Origin: Candidula unifasciata
Lineage: Eukaryota > Mollusca > Gastropoda > Stylommatophora > Geomitridae
Direction: 5' to 3'
Assembly (NCBI GenBank): GCA_905116865.2
Contig: CAJHNH020000807.1
Location: 130,828-194,827 of the forward strand
Length of the DNA stretch: 64,000 bases
The notes under the pieces were generated by a model. The model did no database searches and had not been told where the DNA came from. It saw only the letters and a list, made by a program, of their open reading frames with translations. Shown piece after piece: positions 42,099 through 53,429 of the stretch. The translations under genes were made by a program, and so were the position numbers. How positions within the stretch are numbered: position 1 is the stretch's first letter; each line of letters opens with the position of its first letter.

Positions 42099-42745
42099 AC
42101 AAAGTATCGATTTCCTATACCTTTCCCTAAAACCAATCACTTGTGCTGTCATCAGCCTCCCGCATGACACAGATAATGATGATGGCTCTCGAGCCGCCCT
42201 TTCTAATATATCAGATGGTGATGATGGCTCATCACGCCGCCTTCCTAGGTTTCTTTATCGCAAGTCTAAAACGGCTCCCCTCTGCCACCTGTCACGGCCG
42301 TCTATCAGTCTCTTTTCATATCCTCTAACTTGTTGTCACATATATATATATATATCCCCTGCTAACAAACCACTCCTAATTTTGTCTATTACAGAACCGA
42401 TAAGCCCGCACCCACTCTATAAGTCGCCCTGTCGCCCCTACCCCACCTTCCCCGCTGCTCACCTAAATAATGTTCCTGACCTAACCCTTTATGTAACGCC
42501 ACCTGTCACCTGCAGTTATGAAGATAATAATGCGCCTACAAAGTATCGATTTCATATACTTTTCCCCTGAAACCAATCACTTGTACCGTCATCACCCTCC
42601 CGATCGATATTTACTAAGGATAAAGAGGGAGGGTTACAGTTCCATATTTACTAAGGACAAAGAATGGAGGGCTAACCCTCTCGGAAAAACTAATCACTTT
42701 TGGCCGAAATCTTTTACTAAGGATAAAGAGGGAGGGTTAATCGAA
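42099..42745. repeat. Direct repeats and a 3-unit array
   Basis: About 62 bp beginning ACAAAGTATCGATTTC recurs at 42099 and 42538. TTACTAAGGATAAAGAGGG and variants occur at 42611, 42648 and 42713, each followed by AGGGTTA or GGGCTA. GATGATGGCTC is also doubled near 42178 and 42220. Confidence 0.85.
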
Positions 42746-42779
42746 ATACGCGCCGTACTACGCTAGCCCACTACTCACC

Positions 42780-43255
42780 ATCCTCTGGAAGGTTTGAACT
42801 GAAACATAGAAATATTATACATGCTAGATATTATGAGCAGAATAATCAATGCAAATGATACATTTTAGAGGATGAAAAATGCTGTATGTAATAAGGCCAT
42901 TTGCCTTCAATTATAAAAATACAGTGTTAAAAAGTTATGCTGAATGTGTAATACCGTGCGAAAATTAATCTTGGAATATAATAAACTAACAAATTGGGAA
43001 AAACTTGGAGGCGGCTCTAATATGATTGGAGACAAAGATGATAACACACTAGACAACCAGAGGTAATAAGCACTCTTCAGAAAAATCGAATGAAACCAAA
43101 GACGGGTAGGCAGCTGTATGAAACTATGTGGCTTAATGAAATGATTTCACACAAAACAAAACTTCATCACGTACCAGAGTTCGAATGCCACAGCATGCGG
43201 TTTTTAGAAAAGACCGCTCTCCTTGCTTTGCTAATACATACTATTATTATCAAGT
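42780..43255. other. Unassigned AT-rich DNA
   Basis: No recognised feature. Partly LINE-tail-like wording on + (43010-43080) but too decayed to call. Confidence 0.35.
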
Positions 43256-43257
43256 AC

Positions 43258-43385
43258 ATTGAACCCCACCAGGACTGCATAAATCAACTGGTGGCACATG
43301 ATGCCACCATTTGGATTAGAATCTTCTGGGCACAAGTCGTAGAAACCCAGCTAAACCGTTAAGTTATACTAGGGCCCCAAAAAGA
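43258..43385 (-). mobile_element. SINE-D fragment
   Basis: GAACCCCACCAGGACTGCAT, GGTGGCACATGATGCCACCA and TACTAGGGCCCC, inverted SINE-D, strongly diverged. Confidence 0.65.
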
Positions 43386-43605
43386 AAAGAAAAAAGAAAG
43401 AAAAGAGACAGAATTTAAGAAATCAGAAAAAGGGAAGAAGAAAGAAAGAATACCGGAAAAAGAAGAGAAGAAAAGGGGAAAAAGAAAAGAAGAAGAAGGG
43501 AAGAAGAAAGGAAAGATTAAGGAACAAGGAAGGAGAAAGAAAGAAAAAAGAATGGAAGGGGGAAGGAAGGAGAAAAAAAGAAGAATGGAAGAAGAAAGAA
43601 AGGAA
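43377..43605. repeat. AG-rich low-complexity tract
   Basis: GAAA/GGAA/GAAG mixture. The Phe/Ser frame on minus is an artefact. Confidence 0.9.
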
Positions 43606-43814
43606 TCTCTGTAGAGTTGCTACCACGTGTACATCTGTGATGGAGTCCAAGATCGGACAGGGGGCGGGAGAATAAATCTGTCTTTGATTATCCCGCTAGA
43701 AACAGGGCAATTAAATCTAGTACATGCATATCACACACAAATAATGCTCACATAACACACATACATGTACATACATACGTTCATAGATACATACATACAA
43801 ACATGCATAAAATA

Positions 43815-43847
43815 ATTTATATATACATATATATGTATGTGTGTGTG

Positions 43848-43908
<61 letters not shown>
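43815..43908. repeat. (TA)n with GT-rich lead
   Basis: Alternating TATATG, then about 25 TA units, just 5' of a LINE fragment. Confidence 0.95.
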
Positions 43909-43911
<3 letters not shown>

Positions 43912-43918
43912 ATGTATA

Positions 43919-44235
43919 CAGATACAATCTCAAACACTAAACTACTTCAAGCCACAAACCAAGAAACTTTAGACAGTATGATTACCAAGAGAAGATGGAA
44001 ATGGCTTGGCCACGTTATGAGAATGACTTATGATATACCTCTACAGCTCTCACATGGACACCAGGGGGAAAGAGAAAACGGGAGCGCCCAAAAACAACAT
44101 GGAGACGAACGATGGAAAGTGACCTGAGTGCGGCATCTTTGACATGGAAAACTGCACTGAAGATTGCACAGGACAGGAAAGCATGGAAAGTCCTCTCTGA
44201 AGCCTCATGTGCCACTAGGCATAACGAGAACTGAT
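43919..44235 (+). pseudogene. LINE RT C-terminal fragment
   Basis: The + frame reads [37 protein letters not shown], then ERWKVT and a stop, and after a shift TWKTALKIAQDRKAWKVLSE. It ends GATGATGATA, directly into a TA array. It shares its terminus with 5887-6035. Confidence 0.8.
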
Positions 44236-44237
44236 GA

Positions 44238-44238
<1 letters not shown>

Positions 44239-44328
<90 letters not shown>
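44239..44328. repeat. (TA)n array between two convergent LINEs
   Basis: About 45 TA units joining the 3' tail of the + LINE to the 3' tail of the - LINE. Confidence 0.97.
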
Positions 44329-44332
<4 letters not shown>

Positions 44333-44985
44333 TGAAAGGCACCTTTCCGTCTTTTCAGACGGTAGTGTTAAATTGCACTATGAGGAGGCATGGGACTCAC
44401 CCCATAGCTATGGCGAGTGTGACTTTCATGACCCGTCCGTGTTAGGAAAAGTTTTCCACAATAATAGCTTGGAATTTCAGAACCTTTGTTGTCAACATTT
44501 GTGTTTAGTCTGTTTCTTCTCAGACGCTCAGCTCTAATCTTTTCTGCAATCATTTCCCTGTTTGTTCTCATTCCCTTTTGATTTGAACCCTCCACACTAC
44601 ACGGTCCATAAGATTTTGTTCTCACGAATCAACATCAATATCCGTATCATTCATGTCCCGCTTGCACATGTCATAGCAGAGGTCTGCGTCGACAGCGTCT
44701 ACCCATCTTTAATTCACTATAACGTCCGTAGCTGTACTCTGCCATCCTCCATTCTCCAGGTATGACCCAGCCTCCTGAGCCTTTGTAGACTGAGCATTGA
44801 GAAGACTGTTGTTATATCTGCTCTTTCCAATACCTTATTGTGTGTGATCTTGTCCTGCTACTTAATGCCAGACATCGCATGTGAATGCTATTTAGCCGTC
44901 TCTCCTGGTTCAATAGGTTCACCGTTTCACGGCCCTAAAGCAAAGTGCTGAGAACACAAGCCCTGATAGACAAGAGTTTTTGTTT
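44333..44985 (-). pseudogene. LINE 3' end, second copy of the 275-896 family
   Basis: The minus strand carries the same order as 275-896, including the conserved Cys region in EIPSYYCGKLFLTRTGHESH with HTRHSYG, a C2H2-like finger that has lost one Cys. The 5' boundary corresponds to within about 10 bp of the first copy. Broken frame. Confidence 0.8.
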
Positions 44986-45147
44986 TAATCGTGAGCTTTC
45001 TGTTCTCTAAAACTGTTTTTGTTGTTGTTGTTGTTGTTGGTGGTGGTGCTGCTGTTAATCAGCTTATTGTTGTTGTTGCTGTAACTATCCTTGTCTTGAT
45101 TTCTTGGTCTAGCGATAGTTTGTTATCACTGATAAATACAAACTATA

Positions 45148-45150
<3 letters not shown>

Positions 45151-45221
<71 letters not shown>
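45151..45221. repeat. (TA)n microsatellite
   Basis: About 35 TA units. The nearby GTT/GCT-rich DNA (45018-45080) is also simple. Confidence 0.97.
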
Positions 45222-45230
<9 letters not shown>

Positions 45231-45324
45231 TTTATATCTGATAAACGCATAATATATGTATATACACACATACATGAAAACATAAATGCATACACAAACA
45301 CATACACACAACCACATGCATGCA

Positions 45325-45512
<188 letters not shown>

Positions 45513-46069
45513 TTTACACATTCATGCATATACACAGACGATCATAAATACACTACTATACGCACTAAGACATAGACATACGTTTTCATACTATTAGATA
45601 CACACACATACACAGGCACGCACAATCATACTTACAGATACGAACACCGATACACATTTATACAGTCATACATACATACACATGCGTACACACTCACTTG
45701 GATACACACACTCACACTCTTACATAGACACACATGTACCCAAACGCATATATACATATACATTCACCAACACTGATCGATACCCATACATTGACTCACA
45801 CTCATACACATACATACACAAATGCACACAGATACCTGTAGACACAGATACGCGTGTAGTACCAGGAAGTGGGACAAACAATATCGGCAGCCAATCGTTA
45901 TTGTGAAGACGTCAACTGGTCAGCTGGCGATACTTTACTATATTCTGCTTTAATTTCGACGTCTGAGGTTGGCGAACGTATTCTGTAATTCCGAAATACC
46001 TAGTTTCGATTAAAGCCATGGGCGATTTGGTAACAGACAGCTTAAAGTTGATTTTATAGTTGGTATGGA

Positions 46070-46368
46070 GCGCCGTCTTAAAAGATCTGAACATCAAGGA
46101 AGATTGGCTAATAAACAGCATCCTTTCTCGAAAGCTGAAATATTTTGGTCATATCAAGCGCCACGACGGATTGGAAAAAAATTATAGCAGAAGGCATGGT
46201 ACCAGGAAGGAGGAGCAGAGGCCGACCGACACGAAGATGGGCACAGGATATAAGTGATTCATTGAGTGTGAAAGTTCATGAGGCGAGAGAACTGGCAAGA
46301 GACCGAGTTTCTTACAGGCAGACTGTGATGAGAGCGACGTTCTGCAAAGGTCCTGCTACATGATGATG
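46070..46368 (+). pseudogene. LINE RT C-terminal fragment
   Basis: The + frame reads VLKDLNIKEDWLINSILSRK, LKYFGHIKRHDGLEK, then after a shift GRRSRGRPTRRWAQDISDS, LSVKVHEARELARDRVSYRQ and RATFCKGPAT before the stop, and a GATGATGATG tail. This better-preserved copy identifies the nested fragment at 8263-8547. Confidence 0.85.
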
Positions 46369-46377
46369 ATGATGGAG

Positions 46378-46562
46378 CGCCGATGGTGCCGTATGCAATG
46401 GCAAACTACAGACGTAAAATTTGCCTAGTAAAATCGCAAAACTGCGACAAAAGACTAATTTGTGATTCTGCTACGTTCTGTAAAGGATGTGACGTTCTGT
46501 AAAGAATGTGACGTTCTGTAAAGGATGTGACGTTCTGTAAAGGATGTGCAGCTAACTAAATG
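46378..46562 (+). mobile_element. SINE-I fragment with 3' tandem expansion
   Basis: GCAATGGCAAACTACAGACG and TTGCCTAGTAAAATCGC, then four ~19-bp copies of GTTCTGTAAAGGATGTGAC (46477-46548) before the normal end CAGCTAACTAA. Confidence 0.85.
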
Positions 46563-46614
46563 TTGTAATAACCAGTACTAAGCAATAAATATTTATAGAT
46601 ATAGACTTGTCTGT

Positions 46615-46685
46615 ACACACACACACATACACGCACACACACATACACGCACACACACACACACATACACGCACACACACACACG

Positions 46686-46716
<31 letters not shown>

Positions 46717-46720
46717 ACAA
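46615..46720. repeat. (CA)n/(CGCA) microsatellite
   Basis: CACACATACACG blocks, then CA with CG interruptions. Confidence 0.95.
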
Positions 46721-46816
46721 CTACTGAACGTAAATTTGCCTAGAAAAACCGTAACAGCCAGAAAATGCTGGGGTTGGTTCTGCAATGTCCTGTAAAGGAT
46801 ATGCAACTAACTATCT
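46721..46816 (+). mobile_element. SINE-I 3' fragment
   Basis: CTACTGAACGTAAATTTGCC, GGGGTTGGTTCTGCAATGTC and GTAAAGGATATGCAACTAAC, adjoining the CA array. Confidence 0.8.
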
Positions 46817-46819
46817 AAT

Positions 46820-47585
46820 ACATATATGTACATACATACATTTGTATTACTTTCCAAAGGGTTCACAGAAGTACAAATAAAAGCCGAGTAGATAAATGAA
46901 AATACTCACTTGTCAATGATCGCATTGTCAAACTTTTGTCCCATGCACATCAGTCACATAAGATTAAAAAAAAACAAAAACACACACACAATTAAAAAAA
47001 GGCATTTTTCGCAAAGTTATCACCTGTTATTTATTTTCTAGGCAGTACTAATTTAATTTAATGAGAGCGAAAACTGCTTCATAATAACGCTTTCATTATA
47101 ACTATACCTCAAATAGCTAATGTCTTAATTATGATCTTTACTAACTCTTACGTTTTTTAGAAGTATAAAAAAGAACTGTTCGAAGAAAAACTAAACCTTT
47201 TCTGTCTTCCTGATAGACAGACTCACTAGATATCCACTCAGACAGAAGCTTATCGATACAACATCATATATTAGCCTTCACACGAACACTCGACTCCTCG
47301 TCTGGCAGTGGACGACACAATAAGTCCTAATTTATGAGCATTAGCAACTGAACGATACGGCGAATGTTGAGGTTGCCACACATAATCTCACATATCCACT
47401 GTCCAGCCACAACCACTTCACTACTATAGTGCCACGCATTGCTTGCTGGCTGCACATTAGACTTTTATTTTATCTTCCGTGAGAGACAGGCCGGCAGGAT
47501 TCGGTGAGACTCGCCTGTCTGGATTTAATTGACGGTCTCCTTTCTTGCGATGACCTCGCAACGCGACTTGGGAGGTCCAAACGTA
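46820..47585. other. Unassigned AT-rich DNA
   Basis: No feature recognised. Confidence 0.4.
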
Positions 47586-47589
47586 AAAT

Positions 47590-47885
47590 ACTTGATTTTG
47601 TTTTCCTCTGTTTGGGTTCCGGGGCCCTACTGTAGGAAAAATAAGAATAGACCTACTTCCTACCCAAAAGCATATCGTAAGAGTCGACTAACTGGTAGCT
47701 TCCTTCGAAGTCAAAGTGCATCTGCTTGAGTGGCAAGAAACAAAAATTCTGCATACGGATGAGTCAGATCTGTAAAACGGATGCCCATGCACCTCTTAGG
47801 TTCTAGAATAGGTCAACAATCCAGAAGTGGACGAACAACCAGAACTTTTCGCCGGAATTTATAGCTGGGAATAAGAAGAAGTAGG
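47590..47885 (+). mobile_element. Repeat-E copy
   Basis: GTTCCGGGGCCCTACTGTAG, GAATAGACCTACTTCCTACC, ATCGTAAGAGTCGACTAACT, CAGAAGTGGACGAACAACC and TTTATAGCTGGGAATAAGAAG. The tail is short. Confidence 0.8.
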
Positions 47886-47934
47886 AGACTTAATTCGTAA
47901 TGAACCTCCATGCGATGCTTTGCTGTTACAAAAA

Positions 47935-48660
47935 CCGGGAGCTTTAGGTTATAATTGTGACTAGGTTATGTGCGATATTCAAAATTGCTAAACATGGCAC
48001 ATCACCAAGAGCTTAGCATATGATACCACGACATCCAGCTTAAGAGTGGAGGTGGAGGCGGTCACTGCAGCTTTCCGCTGGCTAGAGAACACGACACACA
48101 CACGCATCGTGATTGTAACTGACTCAGAAAGCATGTTGAGGAAGATCAGGACAGGCATGCTTCGTGCAGAGTGGCATGCTTCGTTGCGAGGACACGGGTG
48201 AGGAGTTTTGTTTGGATTTTTTCACTGGGGTACGCCAGTGTGTTGGGAAATGAACAGGCGGACAGACTGGGTGGCTCTTCTGCACAACTTAGTGGAATAC
48301 TTATTTATGGTCAGGGCCCTGTGGGAGATCGTGTACAGTTCAGAGGAGCAGTTGGATCACCACAGTCTGGTGAGACTGGTGTAGGGAGGAGTGACGAGAG
48401 GCTCTGGTAGATGCCCGAGGCTCAGAGGAAAGGCAAGACGGGCGTTTAATTAGAATGCTTCTGACGCCATAGGTATCGGAACTCTTCGCTGGCTGCTGAA
48501 AATGGGGACGGAGCGCTTATGGGAATGCCCCGAGTGCTGTTTTGTTGGTTCTTGAAACAAATCAAATCAAATCACCACGAGCCCTGAAAAGGATTCCCGC
48601 AGTGTTGGTGCGCTCAAAAGAGACAGACCCAATCGAAATTCTGTCTTGACCAGCAACGAA
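47935..48660 (+). repeat. Repeat that encloses the RNase H remnant
   Basis: The outer parts (47940-47980 and 48590-48650) match the two ends of 22340-22510, which lacks the 48-kb interior. Either the LINE inserted in an older repeat, or 22340 is a deletion derivative. Confidence 0.45.
47985..48548 (+). pseudogene. RNase H domain remnant of a Jockey/R1-like LINE, copy 2
   Basis: Order of motifs: SLRVEVEAVTAAFRWLENT (catalytic Glu), RIVIVTDSESMLRKIRTG (catalytic Asp), VLGNEQADRLGG (third catalytic Asp), then CPECCFVG near 48522-48545. The first Asp (DGS block) is absent and frames shift at about 48160 and 48400. The family is RNase H as found downstream of RT in R1/Jockey/I-type elements. Better preserved than 38235-38720. 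Confidence 0.8.
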
Positions 48661-49075
48661 GTTGTCTATCAGGGCCACCCTGTCGCCGGTGTATTGTGAA
48701 CCATGGTTTCCGTCTGAAAAGGCATCAAGCATATCAAACTTCTAAACGCTTCAGTAGTCAAGTCTGAGTCGCAGTGTAAAGTTGACATTGGTAATGGCAG
48801 GTGTTTGCAAGTAATCAAATGTAATGTGGGAGGGGGTAGGGAGGGGCAGTGTAGATTGATTGATTATTCTATTGCAATTATGTGTGACTCACAAGCTATT
48901 GTATTTCAGTGTTTGAAGGCAATTTTAAATACGCAACTCTAGAATGTGCGGATGGATATATGAATGGATGAATGGATGGAAGATTGACGTTGCGTTGGTT
49001 TGTTTCTTCTCTTCGTGTCTGTCAGTCTATCTGTTAGTCAAGCAATCTGTTCCTGCTAATGTATACGTGTACGCT
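48661..49075. other. Unassigned DNA
   Basis: GGATGGAT-like short repetition at 48950-48980. Nothing else seen. Confidence 0.4.
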
Positions 49076-49262
49076 TATATGGAGATATGTATCAGCGTAT
49101 AACACGTATATGCTTCTATGGAGATATGTCACAAAGTATAACACTTAAATGCTTCTATGGAGGGAAGTCACAACGTGTAACACGTATAAGCTTCTCTGGA
49201 GATACGTCACGACATATTACACGTATATGCTTCTATGGACACATGGCACATCATATTCGTTT
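49075..49262. repeat. 39-bp tandem repeat, ~4.5 units, in-frame
   Basis: The period is exactly 39 (CTTCTATGG or CTTCTCTGG at 49113, 49152, 49191 and 49230). 39 is divisible by 3, so a frame of 61 codons on + repeats a 13-residue unit of the form CFYGDMSQSITRI. There is no signal peptide or neighbouring exon. Confidence 0.9.
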
Positions 49263-49357
49263 CAGGGCTTAGCGTCTAAGAGTGGCAGTGTTGGGTTAAC
49301 GCTGCGATAGTGGTCCACGCCTGAAAGCAGGGAGTGGGTTTCAGCCAATAAAATAAA

Positions 49358-49621
49358 GGATACCTTTCCCACGACTTTAGGCGTTTGGGGGCTTATAGGG
49401 CTAGATCTCTTTTTTATTAACCAATCGGCACTCGGTGGGTGATGTGGTCAACATGACGCCCGCCGCCTTCAATTTCCAGAACTGTATCTGGTATCTATTC
49501 AAGGGTGGGTCGACTGGGAACCAGTCTCATTTAAGAAAAAAAGGGCGGTTCAGTCATTACCTGAATCCACGGCCTCCCGATTCATAGCGAGCGTCTAGCC
49601 GCCACACCACAGAAGCTCCTA
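49358..49621 (-). mobile_element. SINE-B copy, full length
   Basis: GCTTATAGGGCTAGATCTC, CGGCACTCGGTGGGTGATGT, CAAGGGTGGGTCGACTGGG and the head CGAGCGTCTAGCCGCCACACC. Confidence 0.85.
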
Positions 49622-49624
49622 CTG

Positions 49625-50335
49625 GCAAGTAAAGAGGCCTTGATTTTTGTTCTTTCTGTACCAGGCTCTTGGATTGAATGTTCCAAAACAGTTTCTCTTG
49701 AAAACTATGGTATGTGTTTGTGTGTCTTTGTATGTGTGTGTATTTGTATGTATGAATGACTGCATATGGGTGAATGTGCATGCATGATAGCACTCTTTTC
49801 CTTTTTTTTTTTTTTTTTTGCATCTTCATTTCTTTTTTGTTGCCTCTCTACACGTATGCTTATTTTTTTTTTCACAACATTAAAAAATGTGATAATTTTA
49901 CGAACAGGGAAGAAAGCACGACGAGGTATTGATATCTGCAAATCAAAACAATTAGTTGTGTTTCCTGTACATGCCAGCACAAGCGAAATGCAGGTTCTGT
50001 GCGCTGTTAGTGTTTTAATAAATATACATACAGCGGCTTGTCATTGATTTCCGAAAGATTCATTGTTTAAACCATTGTAGAAATCAGTATAAAGCGGTCT
50101 ATCTACAAATATGCCCACCGAGAAAAAGAAAACGCTGGCCTAGCTCAGTTACACAAATCCACTCCCCGCTCTTCCTCGCCCGTGTTATAAATGTTCTTGA
50201 CAAACAAAAACCAGAACGAGGGGAGAGATTTGTCTGCATGAGGCTCACGGAAAGTAAACTGAGTGGGAACTGAGCCCCCCACCCCCCCCCCCGCCTTTCA
50301 CCCTCTGCCAAAACTCTGTAAGACACCTTTCTTAA
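49625..50335. other. Unassigned DNA with T-run and C-run
   Basis: T runs at 49803-49819 and 49862, and a C run at 50274-50292. No gene seen. Confidence 0.4.
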
Positions 50336-50559
50336 TCTATATATAAAAAGCAATGTTTGTTTGTTACTTATAGACTCGGAAACCACTGAACCGATTTAGC
50401 TGAGATTTTCAGGATATGTTTGTTGTGATACCGGGATGCTACCTGTTGAAGTTTGAAACAGGTGGCGAAACTGTTAACTAAGAGAGCTTTAAGTCACAGT
50501 AACTGCCTTGCCAACTCATAGTAGCAGCAGTAGTAGTTATGGTTAGCCTGCTACAGGTT

Positions 50560-50770
50560 AAGGCTGTCATGCGGATGACCCGGGTGTGACCGCCGGTAAG
50601 GTGACTGCGTTTTTTTGTCGGAGAAAAGGGAGGGGCCGGGGCAACATTACACATCCTAACTTGACCAGTCCGTGGCGAAAGCAGTAGCCATGCTGCGCCA
50701 AATCCTCTGTCTTACGACCTTCTGTCTTCTCCGATGGTAAATCAGATAGTAGTGACATGAGATTAGTTGT
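50560..50770 (+). mobile_element. SINE-K copy, tail expanded to (GTA)n
   Basis: CAACATTACACATCCTAAC, GACCAGTCCGTGGCGAAAGC and AGTAGCCATGCTGCGCCAAA match 30395-30590, whose 3' end is a short AGTAGTAA. Confidence 0.65.
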
Positions 50771-50771
50771 G

Positions 50772-50774
50772 GTG

Positions 50775-50823
<49 letters not shown>

Positions 50824-50833
50824 CAGCAGCAGC

Positions 50834-50926
<93 letters not shown>
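50772..50926. repeat. (GTA)n microsatellite
   Basis: About 50 units with a GCA block at 50823-50837. Poly-Val/Thr/Leu frames are artefacts. Confidence 0.97.
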
Positions 50927-51065
50927 TGACGGATTGTGTTGTAAATAGTACACTGGCCGCATTTACTTCTCATCACAATTGCTGCTACCATTTTCGTCAG
51001 ACGTACAGGGATGTCAAGATCAGTTACAAAAAAATATAGTCAGGTCATACTTTCAAATCCTTCCG

Positions 51066-51068
<3 letters not shown>

Positions 51069-51136
<68 letters not shown>
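51069..51136. repeat. (GA)n microsatellite
   Basis: About 34 GA units. Confidence 0.97.
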
Positions 51137-51585
51137 ATTAGTCGGTGGATATGGGAGGGAAGGGTGTGGTGACAGAAATGATTACCTTAGAGAGCTTGAC
51201 ACATGATTTTGAATTTTTTTTTCTTAATTTATTTCTATTTTACTAACGCTACCACAGCTATTCTATTTTTTTTTCAACCTACTTGGTTTTATTGCAAGAA
51301 CAGTTTAAACTTTACTTCCGTCTTTTTAAAAAAAAATACAAACAACTTTAGCATGTGATAACCAAAAAACTATTTTTGAAAGTCCTAAAAATACAATTTA
51401 AAAGACCACTAATATAATAAAACAATTATAGGTTGCTTGTTCTTGAGTCGGCAAACTAGACTATCTCTATATCAGCGCAGACAATGATTGCGACATTACC
51501 CATGATGGACACGTGCGATTTCTATTTACTTTCTTTTCCATTTAGCCAAACTAAGTCACTGCAGTGCGTTCCTGGGTACAGCTAG

Positions 51586-52239
51586 TCAAATATATAAATT
51601 ACCTGCAAAAGTATTTCTTTATGTATTTCACACTATTTTAGTATATTATAAGATTTTAGATGGGTTTGGGAGGGAAAAAAAGGGGTGGGGGGTGGGGCAT
51701 TTGGCCGATTTTCATTACTGCTATTTGTTTTGAACGTAATAATTGGTATAATAATATAGTAATTATACATAAAATACATAAACTAATAGTTCTAAGGATA
51801 ATTTATTTACATGAAATTGGGTGGGGTGTATTATTATTTTTTAGGGAGGGGGGGGGGAGGAGCCTCAACGGACCGGTACATCCAAGTTTCACCGCCTCTG
51901 TCTAAGAACATCACCAAAAAATGAAACTTTACTAAATCCTGAGTAGAAAATCTTAAAGTAGACAAGCAGGATGTAGACAGGGATAAACAAGGGAGGTTAA
52001 AACGTCAAAGGATGGATGTACGAAAAGCAGTTTCAGTGCAAGTGACCTACCATTATCTTCCAGACACTTCCTGGTTTTTTCGGGCTAGTTTGACCTTGAA
52101 GCCTGGTCAGTTTATTTAAATCTTTCTCGACTGACATTGGAACCTACAGCTACCGGTTGTCTGACAAGCATTTTAGGTTTTGTACCATCACTGCTCTGCT
52201 AAAACAAAAATTCGTTCTTTTGAGATGTTGTTCCTAAAA
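51586..52239. other. Unassigned DNA
   Basis: G-rich patches at 51672-51695 and 51844-51860. No gene seen. Confidence 0.4.
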
Positions 52240-52539
52240 AGACTTTAGGCATGATGTGCTATGGTTAACAGCTAGGCTGTTCAAGACCTTAAGACATGCG
52301 GGCTCAAGCCCCTTTAGTGCCCTCCCCCCTCCTCCCCCATGCCGCCTCCGATCCAACAAAACCCTAGATCGTCTCATAGAGGGAGTATAGGGGGGTTTCA
52401 GCAACCCCCTCCCCAAATATCTTAAGGGACTAAAGCCCTCCTGCCACACCTTACAATGTACAGAAGTAGGCGAGCCGGAATCTTAGGTTTTAGCACTTGA
52501 ATGACGTGTTTTGTCATCATATGGAATAACCGTCCAGAA

Positions 52540-53130
52540 GAAGAAGAGAAAGAAGCAGAAGAAGAAGAAGAAGAAGAAGAAGAAGAAGAAGAAGAAGAAG
52601 AAGAAGAAGAAGAAGAAGCAGCAGCAGCAGCAGCAGAGACAGAGGCAGGGGCAGGGGCAGGGGGCAGGGGCAGGAGAAGGAGAAGGAGAAGGAGGAGAAG
52701 GAGAAGAAGAAGAAGAAGAAGAAGAAGGAGAAGGAGGAGAAGGAGGAGAAGGAGGAGAAGAAGGGGGAGAAGGGGGAGAAGGAGGAGAAGGAGAAGGAGG
52801 AGGAGAAGGAGGAGGAGAAGGAGGAGGATGAGGAGAAGAAGGAGGAGAAGAAGGAGGAGAAGAAGGAGGAGAAGAAGGAGAAGAATGAGGAGAAGTATGA
52901 GGAGAATAAGGAGGAGGAGAAGGAGGAGGAGAAGGAGGAGGAGAAGGAGGAGGAGAAGGAGGAGGAAAAGGAGGAGGAGGAGAAGGAGGAGGAGAAGGAT
53001 GAGGAGGAGATGGAGGAGGAGAAGGAGGAGGAGAAGGAGGAGGAGAAGGAGGAGGAGAAGGAGGGGGAGAAGGAGGAGGAGAAGGAGGAGGAGAAGGAGG
53101 GGGAGAAGGAGGGGGAGAAGGAGGGGGAGA
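52540..53130. repeat. GA-rich array of copy 1
   Basis: (GAA)~20, (GCA)6, GGGGCA x4, then GAGGAGAAG/GGAGGAGAA units. Confidence 0.97.
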
Positions 53131-53429
53131 AGACTTTAGGCATGATGTGCTATGGTTAACAGCTAGGCTGTCCAAGACATCGAAACATGCGGGCTCAAGC
53201 CCCTTTAGTGCCCCCCCCCCCTCCCCCATGCCGCTCCCGATCCAACACAACCCTAGATTGTCTCATAAAGGGAGTATAGGGGGGTTTCAGCAACCCCCTC
53301 CCCAAATATCTTAAGGGACTAAAGCCCTCCTGCCACACCTTACAATGTACAGAAGTAGGCGAGCCGGAATCTTAGGTTTTAGCACTTGAATGACGTGTTT
53401 TGTCATCATATGGAATAACCGTCCAGAAG

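Larger units (their letters stand above)
50336..51585 (+). mobile_element. Helitron-like non-autonomous element
   Basis: The left end A|TCTATATATAAAAAGC, followed by GACTCGGAAACCACTGAACC, has a Helitron-type 5' terminus. The right end GGGTACAGCTAG|T has the 3' CTAG and sits before T, giving the A-T insertion signature without TSD. A short GC-containing element lies just before CTAG, but the expected hairpin is imperfect. There is no Rep/helicase coding. The interior is filled by a SINE-K, a GTA array and a GA array. A partial 5'-end relative lies at 56275-56385. Confidence 0.6.
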
